From an uncultured Oxalobacter sp. (GTDB taxonomy: Bacteria; Pseudomonadota; Gammaproteobacteria; Burkholderiales; Burkholderiaceae_D), in the NCBI GenBank assembly GCA_934277985.1, contig CAKQWF010000006.1, positions 62,001-126,000 on the forward strand: a stretch of DNA of 64,000 nucleotides. Reading direction: 5' to 3'. The translations under genes and the position numbers were made by a program. Position 1 is the first letter of the stretch; every line of letters starts with the position of its first letter. A model generated the notes under the pieces. It saw only the letters and a list, made by a program, of their open reading frames with translations, did not search any database and was not told the DNA's origin. Of the stretch, positions 31,887 to 40,892 are shown piece after piece.

Positions 31887-32513
31887 ATGAAACAAAATAA
31901 AGAACCAAGATGGTTAGAATGGGCGAAAGAGCTACAGTTTATAGCACAGGCGGGATTGACCTATTCAAAGGATGCTTTTGATTTGGAGCGCTTTAAACGT
32001 ATTCGCGAAATTTCAGCTGAAATTGTTAGCTACCAAACCGAATTACCCATAGAAAAAGTAAGGGATTTGTTCTGCAATGAAACAGGGTTCCAAACCCCAA
32101 AGCTGGACACACGTGCGGCCATCTTTCAAGACGGTAAAATTCTACTAGTTAAAGAAAATAACGGCACTTGGTCATTGCCGGGTGGGTGGGTAGATATTAC
32201 GGAAACAATCAGGACGAACACAATAAAAGAAGTATTTGAAGAGTCTGGGTTAGAGGTCGAAGCAGAGCAGATTATTGCGGTTCAAGATCGGAACCTGCAT
32301 AACTCGCCACCTTATGCATACAATGTCTGCAAGATTTTTGTCTTGTGCAAAGTAATCGGTGGAAGTTTTAGATCCAATATCGAGACGGTCGAAAGCCGCT
32401 ATTTTGGATTGAATGAGTTGCCCACTTTGGCAGAAGAAAAGAATAGCCTGGAGCAGCTTGCTATGTGCTTTGACGCATATCACGCCACAAACTGGCGAGT
32501 TCCATTTGATTAG
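31887..32513 (+). CDS. Nudix hydrolase with N-terminal Nudix_N-type domain
   Basis: 208 aa from the ATG at 31887. The N-terminus 'WLEWAKELQFIAQAGLTYSKDAFDLERFKRIREISAE' is the helical domain often fused to Nudix hydrolases. The Nudix box reads G-x5-E-x7-KEVFEESGL, with Lys replacing the usual first Arg of the REUxEE core. These enzymes hydrolyse nucleoside diphosphates linked to another moiety. Low-GC codons differ from the chromosomal neighbours. Upstream in-frame starts exist (31800, 31854), but family alignment favours 31887. Confidence 0.85.
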   Translation: MKQNKEPRWLEWAKELQFIAQAGLTYSKDAFDLERFKRIREISAEIVSYQTELPIEKVRDLFCNETGFQTPKLDTRAAIFQDGKILLVKENNGTWSLPGGWVDITETIRTNTIKEVFEESGLEVEAEQIIAVQDRNLHNSPPYAYNVCKIFVLCKVIGGSFRSNIETVESRYFGLNELPTLAEEKNSLEQLAMCFDAYHATNWRVPFD

Positions 32514-32579
32514 CATGGTTATTCAGAATTTCTTAATAACCGCCAAGAATTCGCCATTAGACAGGTGGTACCGTTCACG

Positions 32580-32602
32580 TTTGTGTATATATTTGTGCAT
32601 AT
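32580..32602 (+). repeat. right-end copy of the integrase-region motif
   Basis: 23 bp identical to 21703-21725 next to the integrase (core GTGTATATATTTGTGCAT), 44 bp inside the right attachment repeat. Candidate arm-type recombination site. Confidence 0.6.
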
Positions 32603-32645
32603 TTTTAGAATCCGATTTTGTAAGTTGTTGTTTTATATATACAGT

Positions 32646-32737
32646 TTGACGCCTCTCATCGCACCAAATCAAATTCCAAAGCCATCCCAAGATGTCTTTT
32701 AAGCCGTGTAAATTCAACAGTTTACACGGCTTTTTTT
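32646..32737 (+). repeat. attR: right direct repeat of the integrative island
   Basis: A degenerate tRNA-Thr 3' end (one base lost before GCACC, so not a working tRNA end) followed by 66 bp identical to 21587-21652, including the terminator hairpin. With attL it defines an ~11 kb insertion. Confidence 0.9.
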
Positions 32738-33217
32738 TATGCCTGCCAGCATACCTTCACGATGGTGGTCCGCTGTTTGCGGCAAGGCATGTCCGATTTC
32801 TTTTCGTATCCATGCCATGATGAGATTGACGATGTACTGTTGTTGTTCTTCTGTCAGTGCGTTACCGGGTTCGATATCGTGCCATTTCGAGAGACATTTC
32901 CGGCAGCAGGTACCTGTGGCGTGTTGCGCGATGAAAACAGGGTGACCGCGCATGGGGGTCTGTTTGCCGTCATTGGAAATATGGGCAGGTGCAAGACGGA
33001 GACGGATGAAGTCACAGGCATGCCGGACGATCGTATCCAGTCCTTTTTCATCGATATACCGGCGTTGCTGTTTTCGCAAGTGAAAGCTTGCACGGAAATG
33101 TGAACGGGAAAGAGCTTCCAGTTTTTCGCAGATTCGCCCGGATTCATCCGGAGTGGGTAAATTGCAAGAAGCGGTTGTCCGTGATATTGCCGGACAGTCG
33201 TTTTCCCAGAAGTCCAT
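32714..33217 (-). CDS. DUF4186 family protein
   Basis: 167 aa from the ATG at 33217. 'RSHFRASFHLRKQQRRYIDEKGLDTIVRHACDFIRLRLAP' and 'NDGKQTPMRGHPVFIAQHATGTCCRKCLSKWHDI' match DUF4186, with the conserved His and a CC..C cluster likely to bind metal. The function is unknown. Its last ~8 codons (GIKKSRVNC end) are encoded inside the right att repeat/terminator. An ATG at 33250 is an alternative start. Confidence 0.8.
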   Translation of the reverse strand: MDFWENDCPAISRTTASCNLPTPDESGRICEKLEALSRSHFRASFHLRKQQRRYIDEKGLDTIVRHACDFIRLRLAPAHISNDGKQTPMRGHPVFIAQHATGTCCRKCLSKWHDIEPGNALTEEQQQYIVNLIMAWIRKEIGHALPQTADHHREGMLAGIKKSRVNC

Positions 33218-33390
33218 CTGGATATTTTTCGTTTTTTGTGTGGATATCATGCTGTGGGTTGGCTGTATCGGACATATCCGGCAGGAAAGTGCTGCCGTCG
33301 GGGAAGATGGCAGGTGTTTTGCGAATTGTACGGGAGCCGGAACGGGCAGAAGGAATTGCCGGATATGAACATGGAAATGCAAGGCGCCGT

Positions 33391-33918
33391 TTATCGTTTT
33401 GCGGGTTTGTACTGGCGGCGTCCGCGGGTGAAAGCGGTTTGTTCATCCACTTCGTCAAGCCAGCCGCTGCGGGTTGCGAGAATATGATCGAACCGTGCGG
33501 CATACGGTTTGATGTCGAGCACGGGCGTACCGTCGAGTATATCAACGCCCCGAATGGACAACATATTGCCGTTTACGCCCAGCAATTCGACGATACTCAG
33601 ACCGATGGCGTTGGGACGCAGGGGCGTACGTGTGGCGAATATGCCATGTTCGACATCCTGCAAAAAAGGTTTGACCACCAGTTTTGGCGTACCGGCACGA
33701 TGCAGATGGTATATGAGATAAAGATGGGAAAAGCCTTCGATATCTTTGAGGCCGGTGGTATAGGGTGGAAATACTTCCAGTATTCCCTGACAGTCCTGTG
33801 CGAATACGGGTTGTGCAGGTGTTTGCTGTGCAATGGCGTGTTCGCTGTGGATGATACCGATCGGCGAATAGGAAATGGTCTCCGGTATCGGACCGGATTG
33901 ACGTTTTTTTTCTGTCAT
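33391..33918 (-). CDS. trmO: tRNA t6A37 N6-methyltransferase TrmO (TsaA/YaeB family)
   Basis: 175 aa beta-barrel protein. 'SYSPIGIIHSEHA', 'DIEGFSHLYLIYHLHRA', 'GIFATRTPLRPNAIGLSIVELLGVNGN' and 'VLDIKPYAARFD' are the family signatures. It methylates threonylcarbamoyl-A37 using AdoMet. The start at 33918 fits the family length; an upstream ATG at 34134 would add an unlikely leader. It lies 173 bp upstream of the DUF4186 gene on the same strand. Confidence 0.88.
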   Translation of the reverse strand: MTEKKRQSGPIPETISYSPIGIIHSEHAIAQQTPAQPVFAQDCQGILEVFPPYTTGLKDIEGFSHLYLIYHLHRAGTPKLVVKPFLQDVEHGIFATRTPLRPNAIGLSIVELLGVNGNMLSIRGVDILDGTPVLDIKPYAARFDHILATRSGWLDEVDEQTAFTRGRRQYKPAKR

Positions 33919-34154
33919 GGTGCTATGTTCCGGGTAAGATAATGCGGATATTACACCGCGCGGCGATATTTTCCATCCGGAAAACGGGCATGATCCGGAC
34001 AGGTCGGCTTGTCGGGAAACGGTATTTCCTGCCGATTTGCGGATGAAGCTGGCAGATTCAAAGTATAATCGCAATTCTGACCGGCAAAATGGCGAGTGTC
34101 GATAAGGGGTAGTAATCGGTCGGACTGTCTTCATTCGTTTACGTAGAGATTGGT

Positions 34155-34649
34155 ATGGTTAAACAGGCGCAGGAACGGGTTTGTCAGGATTGCGGAAAAT
34201 CTTTTGTCGGCAATCCGCGTGCGCGGTATTGTCCGCAATGTCGGGAACTCAGAAGATCGGGAACCAGTTATGTACAGGCGCAGCAGAGCAAGCCGGGTCC
34301 GCTCAAGCGTCTGGGAAGCAAGATCGAGCCGATCAAGCGCTACCTGTCTTTCTGGCGACTGGTGATACTGAACGTCATTTTTCTGGCGATCGGGTTCGCC
34401 TGTGCATGGTATCTGCACAATCAGCCGTTCAGTTATGAAACGCAACAGACACTGGAAGCCTTTGCACCGACCAATCTGGCATTGACGGCCCTGCTTGTCT
34501 GGGGAAGCGCCATGCGCTTTTTCTACTGGTACAAGGACAAAAAGACCGACAATCCGTTCTGGCGTGAAAATTACTGGAAACAGTTGGTGGCATGGCTCGG
34601 TGGCATTATCTTTACGGAATGCTGGTCGATGTTTTTCCTGCTGACCTGA
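34155..34649 (+). CDS. zinc-ribbon membrane protein of unknown function
   Basis: 164 aa. An N-terminal zinc-ribbon-like module 'RVCQDCGKSFVGNPRARYCPQCREL' (two CX2C pairs) is followed by a basic linker. Transmembrane segments lie near 67-87, 108-122 and 147-163. I recognise no named family. It ends in its own terminator just before the ptx operon, so it is probably not part of it. Confidence 0.65.
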   Translation: MVKQAQERVCQDCGKSFVGNPRARYCPQCRELRRSGTSYVQAQQSKPGPLKRLGSKIEPIKRYLSFWRLVILNVIFLAIGFACAWYLHNQPFSYETQQTLEAFAPTNLALTALLVWGSAMRFFYWYKDKKTDNPFWRENYWKQLVAWLGGIIFTECWSMFFLLT

Positions 34650-34669
34650 TATTCGTACGGTCCTTCGGA

Positions 34670-34700
34670 CGGCTGACGCAATGCGTCAGCCGTTTTTTTT
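34670..34700 (+). terminator. rho-independent terminator before the ptx operon
   Basis: Near-perfect hairpin CGGCTGACGC-AAT-GCGTCAGCCG followed by T8, 21 bp after the preceding stop. Confidence 0.88.
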
Positions 34701-34797
34701 GCCTGTCAGGTCATCGGGTTGTCATATGGCCTGAATAACATGGTCTGCATCAATCGGTTCATTTGCGAAAGCAACATCGAATGGAGTACATCAGATC

Positions 34798-35589
34798 ATG
34801 ATTCAGCTGGAAAATGTATCTGTCCGCTATGGTGATACGGTAGCCTTGCATCCGGTATCGCTGACGATTCCGGACGGCCAGTTTACGGTATTGCTGGGGC
34901 CTTCAGGTGCCGGTAAATCCACTTTTTTGAGATGTTTCAATCTCATGAGCTGTCTCGACAGCGGCGAGCTTCGCGTTTCCGGATTCGCCGGAAACTGGAA
35001 TAGCAAAAATCTGCAACGGCTCCGACGCCAGACCGGCATGATTTTCCAGCAGCATCAGTTGATCGGAAGGCGGACCGCATTGCAAAACGTCTTGATGGGA
35101 CGTCTGGGTTATCACTCCGTTTTCCGTTCAATTTTTCCCTTGTCCGTACAGGAACAGGAACTCGGCCTGCGAAGTCTCCGGCGTGTCGGATTGCTGGACA
35201 AGGCACTTTGTCGTGTGGATGAGTTAAGCGGTGGCCAGCAGCAAAGGGTCGGTATCGCCAGGGTATTGACGCAGCAACCAAGAACTATTCTGGCTGACGA
35301 GCCAGTCGCCAGTCTTGATCCGGCGACAGCGGAGAAAGTGATGGATTTGATCCATTCGGTTTGCAGGGAGGACGGCATCACGGCGGTGGTCAGTCTCCAT
35401 CAGGTCGATCTGGCCAGAAAGTATGCCAATCGTATTGTCGGAATGTCCGCAGGCAGGATCGTTTTCGATGGTGTGCCTGCCGATCTGACGCAGCCGAAAG
35501 TCGATGAATTGTACCGGAACCAGCCGGATGTCCGGCAAACGGCAAGGCAGGGCCGGGTGGTGAATTTTCCTGTTCCATTGGCAAGTTAA
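34798..35589 (+). CDS. ptxA: phosphite/phosphonate ABC transporter, ATP-binding subunit
   Basis: 263 aa PhnC-type ATPase. It has Walker A GPSGAGKST at 34-42, signature 'LSGGQQQRVGIAR' and Walker B 'ILADEPVASLD'. It powers uptake through the permease at 36472. I call it ptxA rather than phnC because the fourth gene of the operon is phosphite dehydrogenase; from sequence alone the two are hard to separate. It is the first gene of the operon, 10 bp before the binding-protein gene. Confidence 0.88.
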   Translation: MIQLENVSVRYGDTVALHPVSLTIPDGQFTVLLGPSGAGKSTFLRCFNLMSCLDSGELRVSGFAGNWNSKNLQRLRRQTGMIFQQHQLIGRRTALQNVLMGRLGYHSVFRSIFPLSVQEQELGLRSLRRVGLLDKALCRVDELSGGQQQRVGIARVLTQQPRTILADEPVASLDPATAEKVMDLIHSVCREDGITAVVSLHQVDLARKYANRIVGMSAGRIVFDGVPADLTQPKVDELYRNQPDVRQTARQGRVVNFPVPLAS

Positions 35590-36456
<867 letters not shown>

Positions 36457-36471
36457 AGGGCGGGTTTCATC

Positions 36472-37275
36472 ATGACGGTTTCTGCTGAATTTGACGCTGT
36501 CTTGTCGGTGCAACGCAGGGTCTGGAGAAAATCCATGATGACGATGGCAGTGCTTGCCATCGTCCTGGCAGGGTGTTGCCATTATGCCGGTTTGTTCGAT
36601 GCCGAACGGCTGGCGGACGGTATCCCCAGTCTGGTCACTCTGGTGACGGAAATGTTTCCGCCGGATTTTTCACAACTGAAGAACTGGATAGGACCGTTGA
36701 CCGATACGCTGGCCATGAGTGTTGCCGGAACGGCGATCGCCGTGATTTTGTCGGTGCCGCTGGGTGTACTGGCTGCAAGAAATACCAGTCCGAATCCCGT
36801 TGTTTTCCATTTGTGCAGAGGCTTGCTTAACGGATTGCGTTCGATTCCGGAGCTGATTATGGGAATCGTGTTCGTGGCGGCGGTCGGGTTCGGCGCGCTG
36901 CCGGGAGTGTTGGCGCTGGCATTTCATTCCGTCGGTATGGTGGCCAAGTTTTTCGCCGAATCCATCGAACATGTCGATCCGGCGCCGGTACAGGCGGCGA
37001 AGGCGGCCGGATGCAGTCCCTTGCAGGTCATCATCCACGGCATCTTCCCTCAGGTTTTCCCGCAAATGGCCGATACCGCCATTTATCGCTGGGAATACAA
37101 CTTCCGTGCTTCTACCGTCATGGGGATGGTCGGGGCTGGCGGTATCGGTTTCGAACTGATCGGCTCGTTGCGGATTATGCAGTATCAGGAAGTATCGGCC
37201 ATTCTGATCGTGATTTTGCTGATGGTGACGATCGTCGATGCTTTCAGTTCATGGCTGCGCAAGAAAACACAATAA
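36472..37275 (+). CDS. ptxC: phosphite/phosphonate ABC transporter, permease
   Basis: 267 aa with about six membrane segments. The ABC-permease EAA loop region is 'VQAAKAAGCSPLQVIIHGIFPQVFPQM', and the PhnE/PtxC ending is 'RWEYNFRASTVMGMVGAGGIGFELIGSLRIMQYQEV'. It forms the inner-membrane channel. It is 15 bp after ptxB and 13 bp before ptxD. Confidence 0.88.
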   Translation: MTVSAEFDAVLSVQRRVWRKSMMTMAVLAIVLAGCCHYAGLFDAERLADGIPSLVTLVTEMFPPDFSQLKNWIGPLTDTLAMSVAGTAIAVILSVPLGVLAARNTSPNPVVFHLCRGLLNGLRSIPELIMGIVFVAAVGFGALPGVLALAFHSVGMVAKFFAESIEHVDPAPVQAAKAAGCSPLQVIIHGIFPQVFPQMADTAIYRWEYNFRASTVMGMVGAGGIGFELIGSLRIMQYQEVSAILIVILLMVTIVDAFSSWLRKKTQ

Positions 37276-37288
37276 TCGAAGGTAAAAA

Positions 37289-38287
37289 ATGAACAAACCG
37301 AAAGTTGTACTGACCCATTGGGTGCATCCTGAAACAATCGAACTGCTACGTCAGAAGACAGAAGTGATCGTCAATCCCGGAAAAGGAACGCTTTCCAGAG
37401 AAGCGCTGCTGGAAAAAATGAAGGATGCCGATGCCATGATGGCATTTATGCCGGATTGTGTTGACGAGGCATTTTTGCAGGCATGCCCGAGACTGAAAGT
37501 GATCGGCGCTGCCCTGAAAGGGTATGACAATTTCGATGTGGCTGCGTGTACACGTCACAAGGTATGGCTGACGATTGCACCGGATTTGCTGACGGTCCCG
37601 ACTGCCGAACTTGCCGTCGGCCTCATGTTGGCCATAACACGCAATATGCTGGAAGGCGATCGCCATATCCGCAGCGGACAATTTGCCGGGTGGCGTCCCG
37701 AACTGTATGGAACCGGTCTTTTCGGACGAACGGCCGGTATCGTCGGTATGGGGCGGGTTGGGCGTGCGGTTGCCGAGCGGCTAAAGGGGTTCGGCATGAA
37801 TTTGCTCTATACCGATCAGGTGGCCTTGTCTGCCGACGAGGAAAACCGGCTGGGTTTGCAACACACGGATTTCCATACATTGCTTAAGGACAGCGATATG
37901 GTCATACCGTTATTGCCGCTGACTGCGGAAACATGTCATCTGTTCGACGACCAGGTACTGTCCGAAATGAAGCGTGGGGCATATCTGGTGAATGTCTGTC
38001 GTGGATCGGTCGTGGATGAGATGGCCGTCGTTGAAGCGCTTGACAATGGACAGCTTGCCGGATACGCGGCGGATGTATTCGAAATGGAAGACTGGATTCG
38101 TGCGAGCCGGCGTCGCCACATTCCGGAAAAACTGCTGGCGAATACCGCGCAGACATTTTTTACGCCGCATCTGGGCTCTGCAGTCCGGGATGTCAGAATG
38201 GCGATCGAGCGTTATTGCGCCAACAGTATCTTGCAGGCGCTGGCCGGCGAAATACCGGATGGCCATGTCAATGACATAGCCGGTTGA
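37289..38287 (+). CDS. ptxD: NAD-dependent phosphite dehydrogenase
   Basis: 332 aa. It follows Pseudomonas stutzeri PtxD almost end to end: '[39 protein letters not shown]', '[12 protein letters not shown]', '[11 protein letters not shown]', '[15 protein letters not shown]', '[10 protein letters not shown]'. Expected catalytic residues are present: Lys77, Arg238, Glu267, His294. The Rossmann motif is GxGxxG near 153-158, with acidic Asp176 after beta-2, fitting NAD over NADP. It oxidises phosphite to phosphate with NADH formation. It is the last gene of the operon and is followed by a terminator. Confidence 0.93.
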   Translation: MNKPKVVLTHWVHPETIELLRQKTEVIVNPGKGTLSREALLEKMKDADAMMAFMPDCVDEAFLQACPRLKVIGAALKGYDNFDVAACTRHKVWLTIAPDLLTVPTAELAVGLMLAITRNMLEGDRHIRSGQFAGWRPELYGTGLFGRTAGIVGMGRVGRAVAERLKGFGMNLLYTDQVALSADEENRLGLQHTDFHTLLKDSDMVIPLLPLTAETCHLFDDQVLSEMKRGAYLVNVCRGSVVDEMAVVEALDNGQLAGYAADVFEMEDWIRASRRRHIPEKLLANTAQTFFTPHLGSAVRDVRMAIERYCANSILQALAGEIPDGHVNDIAG

Positions 38288-38302
38288 AAACGTACATGAA
38301 TG

Positions 38303-38331
38303 AAAAAGGACAGCGTTTTGCTGTCCTTTTT
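38303..38331. terminator. terminator between ptxD and the convergent yecA-like gene
   Basis: Hairpin GGACAGC-GTTTT-GCTGTCC flanked by A-run and T-run, so it can serve both strands. Confidence 0.85.
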
Positions 38332-38337
38332 CATGTT

Positions 38338-38997
38338 TCAGTGCAGTGAGGATGTCTGCCGGTTTTTTTCGCGGGCTTCCTCGAAATGTTCGTAAATCCG
38401 CGGCAGGTTGGAAATCATCTTGGTGACCAGTTCTTCGCGTTCTTCCGCCGGAATGGGCTGGCAACCGGAAATTTCCGGGATGTATTCGGAGTACAGCGTC
38501 AGAACCGGGGTCAGCAAGCCTTCCTGATTCTGCTTGCCGTCTTCGACCATTTCTTTCCAGCTGTCGCGGCGCATGTCCATTCCCAGAATGAAACCGTATG
38601 CCCATTCGTTGGCGCTGCATTTGCCATCCGGATCGGCGTACAGGAACGGATAGTATTCATCATTGCGCTTGAGGACGGAATCGATATGTTCCCAGTGCTG
38701 GGCGAGCGCCCCCATAATCTGGTCGGATTCTTCCTGGCTTTTGAATTCAGGCATTTTGCCGCCGAAGATAACGGGAAGATATTCTTCGGCATGAACAGGA
38801 GACGGACTGGTAATCAGTGCGCACAGAAAACCGTCCAGCACTTCCATGTGCATGGCGTTCTGGGCCGCATGGGAATCCAGATAATGTTCCAGTGCGTCAA
38901 GCTGCTGGTTGGAAAGTTTGGGAGACGCTTCCTTGTGGTTCAGAAAATCATCAAGAGCCTTGAGCATGGATTCGGTATCGTTTTCGTTATCGGACAT
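38338..38997 (-). CDS. UPF0149/YecA family protein
   Basis: 219 aa, acidic. 'HMEVLDGFLCALITSPSPVHAEEYLPVIFGGKMPEF' and 'EWAYGFILGMDMRRDSWKEM' are the UPF0149 signature. No C-terminal SEC-C zinc motif is visible, unlike long YecA proteins. The molecular function is not established. The start at 38997 (MSDNEND) suits the family; the reading frame extends upstream without a better site. Confidence 0.85.
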   Translation of the reverse strand: MSDNENDTESMLKALDDFLNHKEASPKLSNQQLDALEHYLDSHAAQNAMHMEVLDGFLCALITSPSPVHAEEYLPVIFGGKMPEFKSQEESDQIMGALAQHWEHIDSVLKRNDEYYPFLYADPDGKCSANEWAYGFILGMDMRRDSWKEMVEDGKQNQEGLLTPVLTLYSEYIPEISGCQPIPAEEREELVTKMISNLPRIYEHFEEAREKNRQTSSLH

Positions 38998-39221
38998 AGG
39001 GCAGCAAAGTGAAGTTAAAAGAATGAAAAAACAACCATACTGGCGGCTAGTATAACAATAGTTCCGCCAGCCTTGTACACATGCTTGTGCCTGATGATTA
39101 AATACGGCATGCCTGTCCGAAGTCAAGGAACGCCGGTTCATTATGGCTATGCTTTATCCGGAAACAGCACGGTTTGCCGGAAAACGGAACCGTTTTTTTG
39201 ACGATATTTCAGGGAGACAAT

Positions 39222-39650
39222 ATGAAACGTACAGGATCGGCCGTCTGGTCAGGTGGCATAAAGGATGGAAAAGGAACGTTGACGACGGAAAGCGAAACCT
39301 TGTCGAAGACACCTTATTCTTTTTCGGCACGCTTCAAAAATGCCGCGGGCACCAACCCGGAAGAATTGATTGCGGCAGCCCATGCAGGCTGTTTCACGAT
39401 GGATTTATCAGGACGGCTCGAAGCACGTGGCATGAAGGCAGAAGAAATCCGGACTATGGCGACACTGGAAATGGACAGAACGGAAAAAGGATTTTCCATC
39501 ACACATATCCATCTGGACGTCCATGCACGTATTCCCGGCGGAGATGCGGATATCTTCAGGACGGAAGCCTTTCATGCGAAAGAAAATTGTCCTGTTTCGC
39601 GTGTGCTCAATACCGATATTTCCGTAGTGACGACGCTGGACATGATTTGA
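39222..39650 (+). CDS. OsmC family peroxiredoxin
   Basis: 142 aa. Redox cysteines Cys57 ('AAHAGCFTM') and Cys123 ('KENCPVSR') are in the OsmC-type positions, and Glu48 of 'NPEELIAAAH' is conserved. It should reduce organic hydroperoxides at a dimer interface. The start at 39222 follows AGGGAG. It stands alone between two terminators, pointing to its own promoter. Confidence 0.9.
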   Translation: MKRTGSAVWSGGIKDGKGTLTTESETLSKTPYSFSARFKNAAGTNPEELIAAAHAGCFTMDLSGRLEARGMKAEEIRTMATLEMDRTEKGFSITHIHLDVHARIPGGDADIFRTEAFHAKENCPVSRVLNTDISVVTTLDMI

Positions 39651-39654
39651 GGAC

Positions 39655-39697
39655 AAAAAACGGCCGGGCGGTTTTCGATACGCCCGGCCGTTTTCTA
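39655..39697. terminator. bidirectional terminator
   Basis: 10-bp stem CGGCCGGGCG / CGCCCGGCCG (39661-39670, 39681-39690) with A-run before and T-run after. It ends the OsmC gene and the convergent lipoprotein gene. Confidence 0.88.
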
Positions 39698-40225
39698 TTT
39701 TTCGGGAACGACATATTTTGCCGGTGGCGGCGTTTGTGTATTTGGGGGCGGGCCGTAAGTGGCAGGTTTGGGAGCGCTGTTGTTTTGTGAATAGGTCGTT
39801 GTGACCGGAATGCTGTGACCTTTTGCATACATGCATTGCTGATAGGCGTTATCGTAACGGATTTGTGCCTGATAGCTTGTCGTGCTGCCGGATGCAGCAC
39901 CGGTCGCGCCACCCAGTACCAGACCGACACCGGCACCGACTGCAGCACCGTTGCCGCCGTCGATCAGCGCGCCCGATGCCGCGCCGAGCGCTGTTCCCAA
40001 TGCAGCGGTCTTGACTCCGCTGTCGATAGCGACATCATTGGTATTGGTTCCGGTTTGCATGGATGCATACTGACGGCAAAACATGTCGTCGGTATGGAAT
40101 TGTTCCAGGGTTTTGCCGTTGCCGGGCAATACCATGACATTCGGACCGGATGGCATCGAAGAGCATGCCGCCAGAGCGAGCGGCAGCAGGAGCAGGGCAT
40201 ATTTGGATCGGTAAAACATTTTCAT
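39695..40225 (-). CDS. glycine-zipper lipoprotein
   Basis: 176 aa. A lipoprotein signal with lipobox LAAC (Cys21) is followed by a region 'FCRQYASMQTG'. A glycine-zipper stretch follows ('GTALGAASGALIDGGNGAAVGAGVGLVLGGATGAASG', about 77-113), and then a Pro-rich tail. It resembles outer-membrane YmgG/RcnB-neighbour-type glycine-zipper proteins. The ATG at 40219 is an alternative start. It lies 36 bp after the 145-aa secreted protein, likely the same operon. Confidence 0.75.
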   Translation of the reverse strand: MKMFYRSKYALLLLPLALAACSSMPSGPNVMVLPGNGKTLEQFHTDDMFCRQYASMQTGTNTNDVAIDSGVKTAALGTALGAASGALIDGGNGAAVGAGVGLVLGGATGAASGSTTSYQAQIRYDNAYQQCMYAKGHSIPVTTTYSQNNSAPKPATYGPPPNTQTPPPAKYVVPEK

Positions 40226-40261
40226 ACTCCATTCCGGAAAAAACGGCGGTTTGATACAAGT

Positions 40262-40699
40262 TTACAGGGCTTCCTGTGGGAACGGGATCACCTTTTGCCA
40301 GTTGACATTGCATTTTTGTACATAGGGATAATAACCTTTGGGATTTTTGCAGTAATACCAGTATTGTCCGGCATCGCTATTTTCGTTTTTTTCGATATAC
40401 CGGGTCGGCGACGACTGGATCACGATGGTCTGTGACGGATAGGGGTAATACGGACCATATGGATAATAGGAGTAATATGGCGTATATGCCGGATATGACC
40501 ACAGCGGCCCGCCGAATACGAAACCGAACGAGGTATGTGAAGTATGGTGATGACGCGGAGGCGGTGGCGGCGGTCTGCGTGGCGGGGGCCGGTGTCCTCT
40601 GCCGCCGGAAGGTCGTGGCGGCGGACGCCTGTCGGCCATGGCATCCGTCATGCCGTACAGCAAGATGATGGAAAGCAGAAAAAGGATAGAACGCTTCAT
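40262..40699 (-). CDS. secreted Pro/His/Tyr-rich protein
   Basis: 145 aa. A signal peptide (to about residue 22, TDAMA) leads into a Pro/Arg/His-rich segment and then a Tyr-rich segment. The conserved C-terminal motif is 'YWYYCKNPKGYYPYVQKCNVNWQKV', which I associate with envelope proteins of Burkholderiales. The His-rich stretch may bind metal (inference). Start at 40699 (MKRS) with a Sec-type N-terminus. Confidence 0.7.
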   Translation of the reverse strand: MKRSILFLLSIILLYGMTDAMADRRPPPRPSGGRGHRPPPRRPPPPPPRHHHTSHTSFGFVFGGPLWSYPAYTPYYSYYPYGPYYPYPSQTIVIQSSPTRYIEKNENSDAGQYWYYCKNPKGYYPYVQKCNVNWQKVIPFPQEAL

Positions 40700-40892
40700 G
40701 GGAGCACCTCTTTCCATTACGATCGGAATTTTTCAGGACAATCCGTGAATGATTTCATTATCCGCCGTTTGCAGTGAAAATACAGTCATGAAAGACTTTG
40801 TAACAAAATGGGAAAACGTGGGCAGTGACGGTAAACAATACCGGTATGGAAGCCCATATGAAAACGGGGATCGCCTCTGAGTCGGGGATATC

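Noticed and set aside
34703..34740. Possible Pho box before ptxA (CTGTCA ... TTGTCAT)
   Set aside because: The half-sites are 16 bp apart instead of 11, and the second repeat at the right distance matches poorly.
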